From contig JAJBSL010000047.1 in the NCBI GenBank assembly GCA_020540725.1, forward strand, positions 1 through 8,869: a DNA stretch of 8,869 nt, written 5' to 3'. The translations under genes were made by a program, and so were the position numbers. Shown one piece after another: positions 6,302 to 8,869 of this stretch. The first letter of the stretch is position 1. Each line of letters starts with the position of its first letter. This DNA comes from Lachnospiraceae bacterium EP-SM-12S-S03 (GTDB taxonomy: Bacteria; Bacillota; Clostridia; Lachnospirales; Lachnospiraceae). The notes under the pieces are model-generated. The model was not told the origin of the DNA. It saw only the letters and a program-made list of their open reading frames with translations, and searched no databases.

Positions 6302-6688
6302 ATGGCAAGACCGAAAAAAACAATCTCCCGTCCGTATCGTATCACAGTCCGTTTTACAGATATGGAATATGGGTTAATAACAGATGCGGCTGAAGAAACT
6401 GGACTTACCTTATCCGAGTACATCCGCAAAATGGTGTTGGAAGGAAAAATAGCGATTCGCTATGAAGTAGTTGCTGATATCCCGGAATTACAAAAACTGA
6501 CCGCTGAGTTTGGAAAAATTGGAAGTAACTTAAACCAGATTGCCCGCTATTTTCATACAGGCGGCGTCCGATCTAAAACCATGCAGGATGAAATTCAATC
6601 CTGTATCTCTGAACTTTGGAATTTAAGAAAAGACGTGACAAGAATGGCAGGTGACTTTCATGGCAGTGTTGAAACATATCGTAAGTAA
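6302..6688 (+). CDS. mobC: MobC-like relaxosome accessory protein
   Basis: A 128-residue DNA-binding mobilization protein that would help the relaxase recognise and open oriT. Residues 11-50 look like a ribbon-helix-helix domain (the RITVRFTDMEYGLI strand and helix, then LTLSEYIRKMVLEG). Residues 71-85 carry the GKIGSNLNQIARYFH segment characteristic of bacterial MobC proteins. The rest is helical and charged. ATG at 6302 is preferred because AGGAGG lies six bases upstream; an upstream in-frame GTG at 6236 would add 22 residues that run through the inverted repeats and do not look like the family. The relaxase gene begins inside its last 29 bases, so the two are co-transcribed and probably translationally coupled. 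Repeats just upstream may serve as its binding sites and for autoregulation. Confidence 0.9.
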   Translation: MARPKKTISRPYRITVRFTDMEYGLITDAAEETGLTLSEYIRKMVLEGKIAIRYEVVADIPELQKLTAEFGKIGSNLNQIARYFHTGGVRSKTMQDEIQSCISELWNLRKDVTRMAGDFHGSVETYRK

Positions 6689-8246
6689 AAATGCCAATTA
6701 CGGAGAATCTTTGGATTATCTCCTGTTCCAACATGATGAGCGAACAAAGAAACCGATTTTAAATGAACATGGGCAAATGATATTACGAGAGGAATATTAT
6801 CTGGATGGATTGAACTGCGAACCAATGTTATTTGATAAGGAATGCGAACGTCTTAACGATCAATATCACAAAAACCAAACCTATGATGAAATCAAATCCC
6901 ATCATTATATCATCAGCTTTGATCCTGCTGATTGTGACGAATGTGGATTAACAGGAGAAAAAGCACAGGAACTTGGACTAGAATATGCACGTAAAAATTT
7001 CCCCGGACATCAGGCTCTTGTCTGTACTCATACGGATGGACACAACGGAAGCGGCAATATCCATGTGCATATCGTAATCAATAGTCTAAGAAAATACGAT
7101 ATTCCGAAAGAGGACTATATGGAACGAAACAGTGATCGTCTTGCTGGATACAAACACCATTTAACAAATAATTATCTAAGGCACTTGCAGAAATCTCTCA
7201 TGGATATCTGCCACCGTGAAAATCTCCATCAGGTGGATTTACTCTCACCTTCTGAAAATAAAATCAAAAATCGGGAATACTATGCCTCCCGGTACGGACA
7301 AGAAAAATTAGATAAACTGAATGAACAGATTCTTGCAGATGGACTCACACCTCGCAAAACCACATTTCAGACACAGAAACAATACCTGCGAGACGCTATT
7401 ACAGAAATTTCCCATACAGCAAAAGATGTGGAAGATTTTAAAAAACAGCTTTATGAAAAATATCAGATCGTTGTAACGGAACATCGTGGACGTTTCAGCT
7501 ATCTGCACCCGGAACGAGAAAAGAATATTACCGGACGTGCTTTAGGAACAAAGTATGAGAAAGACTATCTGCAACAGCAATTTGAATCCAACCACAGAAC
7601 TCCAAATATTCATCCTGATATTTCCTCTGATCCTATGGACATCTTATTCATTAAATCTAATCTGCGACTGGTCATTGACTTACAAAACTGTGTAAAAGCA
7701 CAACAAAGCCAAGCCTATGCCCGAAAGGTCAAACTCACCAATCTTCAGGAAATGGCAAAGACCATTGCCTATGTGCAGGAACATGAATATGATACCAGAG
7801 AAATTCTGGAAGATAAATTTTCTTCTGTAAAAGAACGAACCTCTAATTCCAGAAAACAATTAAAAACTGTGGAATCGGAATTAAAGAACCTCAATCAACA
7901 ACTCCACTACACCGGACAGTATCTTGCAAATAAATCTGTCTATGCACAATTTCGTAAAAGCAAAAATAAGCAAAAATTCCGTCAGGAACATTCTGCCGAA
8001 CTTGCACTTTATGAAAAGGCTGTAACATCACTAAAAGAGAAAAACGGAACGCAGCCCCTTCCCACGATAAAACAACTGAGAGAACAGAAGGAAAAACTTC
8101 TAACTCAAAAAGATACCCTCCAGAAACAATACGACTATTATCGGGATTACCAGAAAGAACTACATACTGTATGTCGTAACGTGGATATGATACTTGGATG
8201 GAATCCTCCAATTCAAACTGCACATACCAAAGAATTTCAATTATAA
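6660..8246 (+). CDS. Relaxase/mobilization nuclease (MOBP-like)
   Basis: A 528-residue relaxase expected to nick one strand at oriT, stay bound to the 5' end through a tyrosine, and pilot the strand into a recipient. Tyr20 in GESLDYL is the likely catalytic tyrosine. HHYIISF (81-87) is the second conserved strand, and His124, His128, His135 and His137, in a segment ending NIHVHIVIN (133-141), form the metal-binding motif. Residues 270-304 match a segment seen after the nuclease domain in Firmicute relaxases (RGRFSYLHPE, then GRALG). About 385-505 is charged and coiled-coil-like. ATG at 6660 has AGGTGA five bases upstream and gives the usual MAVLKHI-type start; GTG at 6651 is an alternative. 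It overlaps mobC by 29 bases and ends at a strong terminator. No helicase, primase or coupling-protein domain is present, so a helper element must supply the transfer channel. Confidence 0.92.
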   Translation: MAVLKHIVSKNANYGESLDYLLFQHDERTKKPILNEHGQMILREEYYLDGLNCEPMLFDKECERLNDQYHKNQTYDEIKSHHYIISFDPADCDECGLTGEKAQELGLEYARKNFPGHQALVCTHTDGHNGSGNIHVHIVINSLRKYDIPKEDYMERNSDRLAGYKHHLTNNYLRHLQKSLMDICHRENLHQVDLLSPSENKIKNREYYASRYGQEKLDKLNEQILADGLTPRKTTFQTQKQYLRDAITEISHTAKDVEDFKKQLYEKYQIVVTEHRGRFSYLHPEREKNITGRALGTKYEKDYLQQQFESNHRTPNIHPDISSDPMDILFIKSNLRLVIDLQNCVKAQQSQAYARKVKLTNLQEMAKTIAYVQEHEYDTREILEDKFSSVKERTSNSRKQLKTVESELKNLNQQLHYTGQYLANKSVYAQFRKSKNKQKFRQEHSAELALYEKAVTSLKEKNGTQPLPTIKQLREQKEKLLTQKDTLQKQYDYYRDYQKELHTVCRNVDMILGWNPPIQTAHTKEFQL

Positions 8247-8290
8247 AAGAAGTCTCCTCGATCTTTTACAGATCGGGAGACTTCTTTTTT
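8245..8290 (+). terminator. Strong bidirectional terminator after the relaxase gene
   Basis: The arms at 8245-8257 and 8276-8288 pair over 13 bases, and after one bulged T (8258) CGATC (8259-8263) pairs with GATCG (8271-8275). That gives an 18-base-pair stem with a 7-base loop, followed by a T-run (8285-8290). The reverse strand also ends the stem with TTTT, so it can serve the convergent gene at 8355-8726. It overlaps the last two bases of the relaxase stop codon. Confidence 0.9.
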
Positions 8291-8354
8291 AATGGGTAGT
8301 GTTCTTATTTACTTATTGAGTTCTGCAAACCGAAAGTTGGATAGAAAAACTAAT

Positions 8355-8726
8355 TTAAAGCAATTCTACATCAATATTTTCAGCATCAAAAATTTCTTTT
8401 ACTTTATCAAAATTACTGCTCATTATTGTGGCTTCCTTAAGATTTGGAAATTGTCTTATTTCTGAGGAAGTTATATTGTTTAAATCAAAGCATTCATCTT
8501 CTCCATCCCATTGTGGAATTATATTCATATACACTTCATTCCCGCCATCCATGTCGATTTTTTCTACATATTGTGCAAATTCCCTTGGAATAGACAATTC
8601 TCTAAAAAAATTAAGCGCTGGTTCAATTACAGTATAGCTATCTGTATTTATCTCTAGTTCTTTATATTCATCAGCGAAATCATAAATATCAAAACAAGGT
8701 TCTAATAAATTCAAGTCATACATCAA
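8355..8726 (-). CDS. DUF6892-like acidic protein, probably 5'-truncated
   Basis: The given frame encodes 123 residues of an acidic, soluble protein with a FDIYDFADEY segment near the start, a DGGNEVYMNIIPQWDGEDE core (residues 60-78) and a leucine-rich end containing RQFPNLKEATIM. From memory this resembles the DUF6892 family, whose function I do not know. The only start-like codons here are TTG at 8726 and the ATG beside it at 8723, with no ribosome site. Upstream in the same frame codons 8727-8825 read FENLNFKLAVIQVL and other protein-like sequence, which fits the family's N-terminus, but there is no ATG, GTG or TTG before the TAG at 8826-8828. The gene therefore looks cut or mutated at its 5' end and may be a pseudogene. 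It is convergent with the relaxase gene and more AT-rich than the rest of the window. Confidence 0.6.
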   Translation of the reverse strand: MMYDLNLLEPCFDIYDFADEYKELEINTDSYTVIEPALNFFRELSIPREFAQYVEKIDMDGGNEVYMNIIPQWDGEDECFDLNNITSSEIRQFPNLKEATIMSSNFDKVKEIFDAENIDVELL

Positions 8727-8869
8727 AACTTGAATTACTGCAAGTTTAAAATTTAAATTTTCAAACTGTAAGATTCCTTCTGCATTATTATCTGCAAATT
8801 CCGTCTCATCTGACCACGCATTCCGCTAAGAGCTGATCAGTCTTTCCGGATGTAACTGAACGCGTTTCC
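8727..8869. other. Truncated upstream part of the DUF6892-like frame and a composition shift
   Basis: From 8727 to 8825 the minus strand stays open in frame with the DUF6892-like gene and reads like its missing N-terminus, then hits TAG. From about 8809 to the window edge the bases become clearly more GC-rich than the gene beside them and include short palindromes (CTGATCAG at 8833-8840, AACGCGTT at 8859-8866). A different minus-strand frame is open from the edge to a TGA at 8806-8808 (about 20 codons), too short to call. This may be a junction with other DNA. Confidence 0.35.

Larger units (their letters stand above)
559..8290. mobile_element. Integrative and mobilizable element (supported core; ends not resolved)
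   Basis: The span runs from the terminator behind the last recombinase gene to the terminator behind the relaxase gene. It contains a complete integration module (three large serine recombinases with a small DUF6870-like gene) and a complete mobilization module (MobC, relaxase and an inverted-repeat-rich intergenic region). No coupling ATPase, VirB4-like ATPase, other conjugation pore gene or replication initiator is visible, which fits an IME that borrows a helper's conjugation machinery rather than a self-transmissible element. I looked for matching direct repeats around 590-632 and 8290-8355 and near the window edges and found none, so the true ends may lie inside or outside this span. The flanking DUF3795-like and DUF6892-like genes could be cargo or neighbouring DNA. 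Confidence 0.75.

Noticed and set aside
6109..6429. Minus-strand 106-codon frame antisense to the mobC start
   Set aside because: Half of it is antisense to mobC. Its C-terminal part has a CxxC-like stretch, and an internal ATG at 6180 could make a 23-residue peptide, but there is no properly spaced ribosome site and the bases are explained by the hairpin at 6161-6180.
7308..8223. Two minus-strand frames inside the relaxase gene
   Set aside because: They are antisense to a complete, motif-bearing relaxase with no independent support.
590..8355. Direct repeats marking attachment sites
   Set aside because: No convincing shared core was found between the left and right non-coding stretches by eye. 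Serine recombinase cores can be as short as two bases, so absence is not informative.
8428..8637. Plus-strand 69-codon frame inside the DUF6892-like gene
   Set aside because: It is the antisense shadow of the better-supported minus-strand frame.
1..8869. CRISPR array, tRNA or rRNA genes, riboswitch
   Set aside because: No regularly spaced repeats, cloverleaf with CCA-type end, ribosomal sequence or recognisable riboswitch core was seen.

Overview
This window reads as a compact integrative and mobilizable element (IME) from a low-GC Firmicute, most likely a gut Clostridia/Lachnospiraceae species. The pointers are the AT-rich base composition, strong AGGAGG-type ribosome binding sites, and protein types typical of Clostridia accessory DNA: tandem large serine recombinases, a DUF6870-like small protein, MobC and a MOBP-like relaxase. 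Family names come from recognition of motifs and remembered family patterns, not from a search.

Layout. Positions 1-115 hold two inverted repeats that look like a terminator for the gene at 116-490 (minus), a cysteine-rich DUF3795-like protein with its own promoter at 530-557. A hairpin at 559-591 separates it from three tandem large serine recombinase genes on the minus strand (5481->3823, 3822->2170, 2180->633). These are translationally coupled (a TAA-ATG junction, then an 11-base overlap). A small DUF6870-like gene (5630-5899, minus) leads the same operon, behind a good promoter at 5945-5972. The 402-base divergent region 5900-6301 is rich in inverted repeats and is the best candidate for the origin of transfer. 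It also holds a minus-strand terminator (about 6005-6050). To its right, on the plus strand, are mobC (6302-6688) and the relaxase gene (6660-8246), which overlap and end at a strong bidirectional terminator (8245-8290). Convergent to them is a DUF6892-like gene (8355-8726, minus). Its reading frame continues upstream to 8825 without an ATG, GTG or TTG start, and the last ~60 bases of the window look compositionally different.

How it works together (inference from families): one or more of the three recombinases would excise and integrate the element. MobC and the relaxase would bind and nick an oriT in the divergent region. No coupling protein, mating-pore gene or replication gene is present in the window, so transfer would need a helper conjugative element. 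The exact element ends (att sites) could not be located. The two outer genes (DUF3795-like and DUF6892-like) may be cargo or flanking DNA.

The most unusual points are the recombinase triplet with divergent active-site surroundings, the structured oriT-like region with a terminator that has no visible gene in front of it, and the apparently 5'-broken DUF6892-like gene at a composition shift near the right edge.
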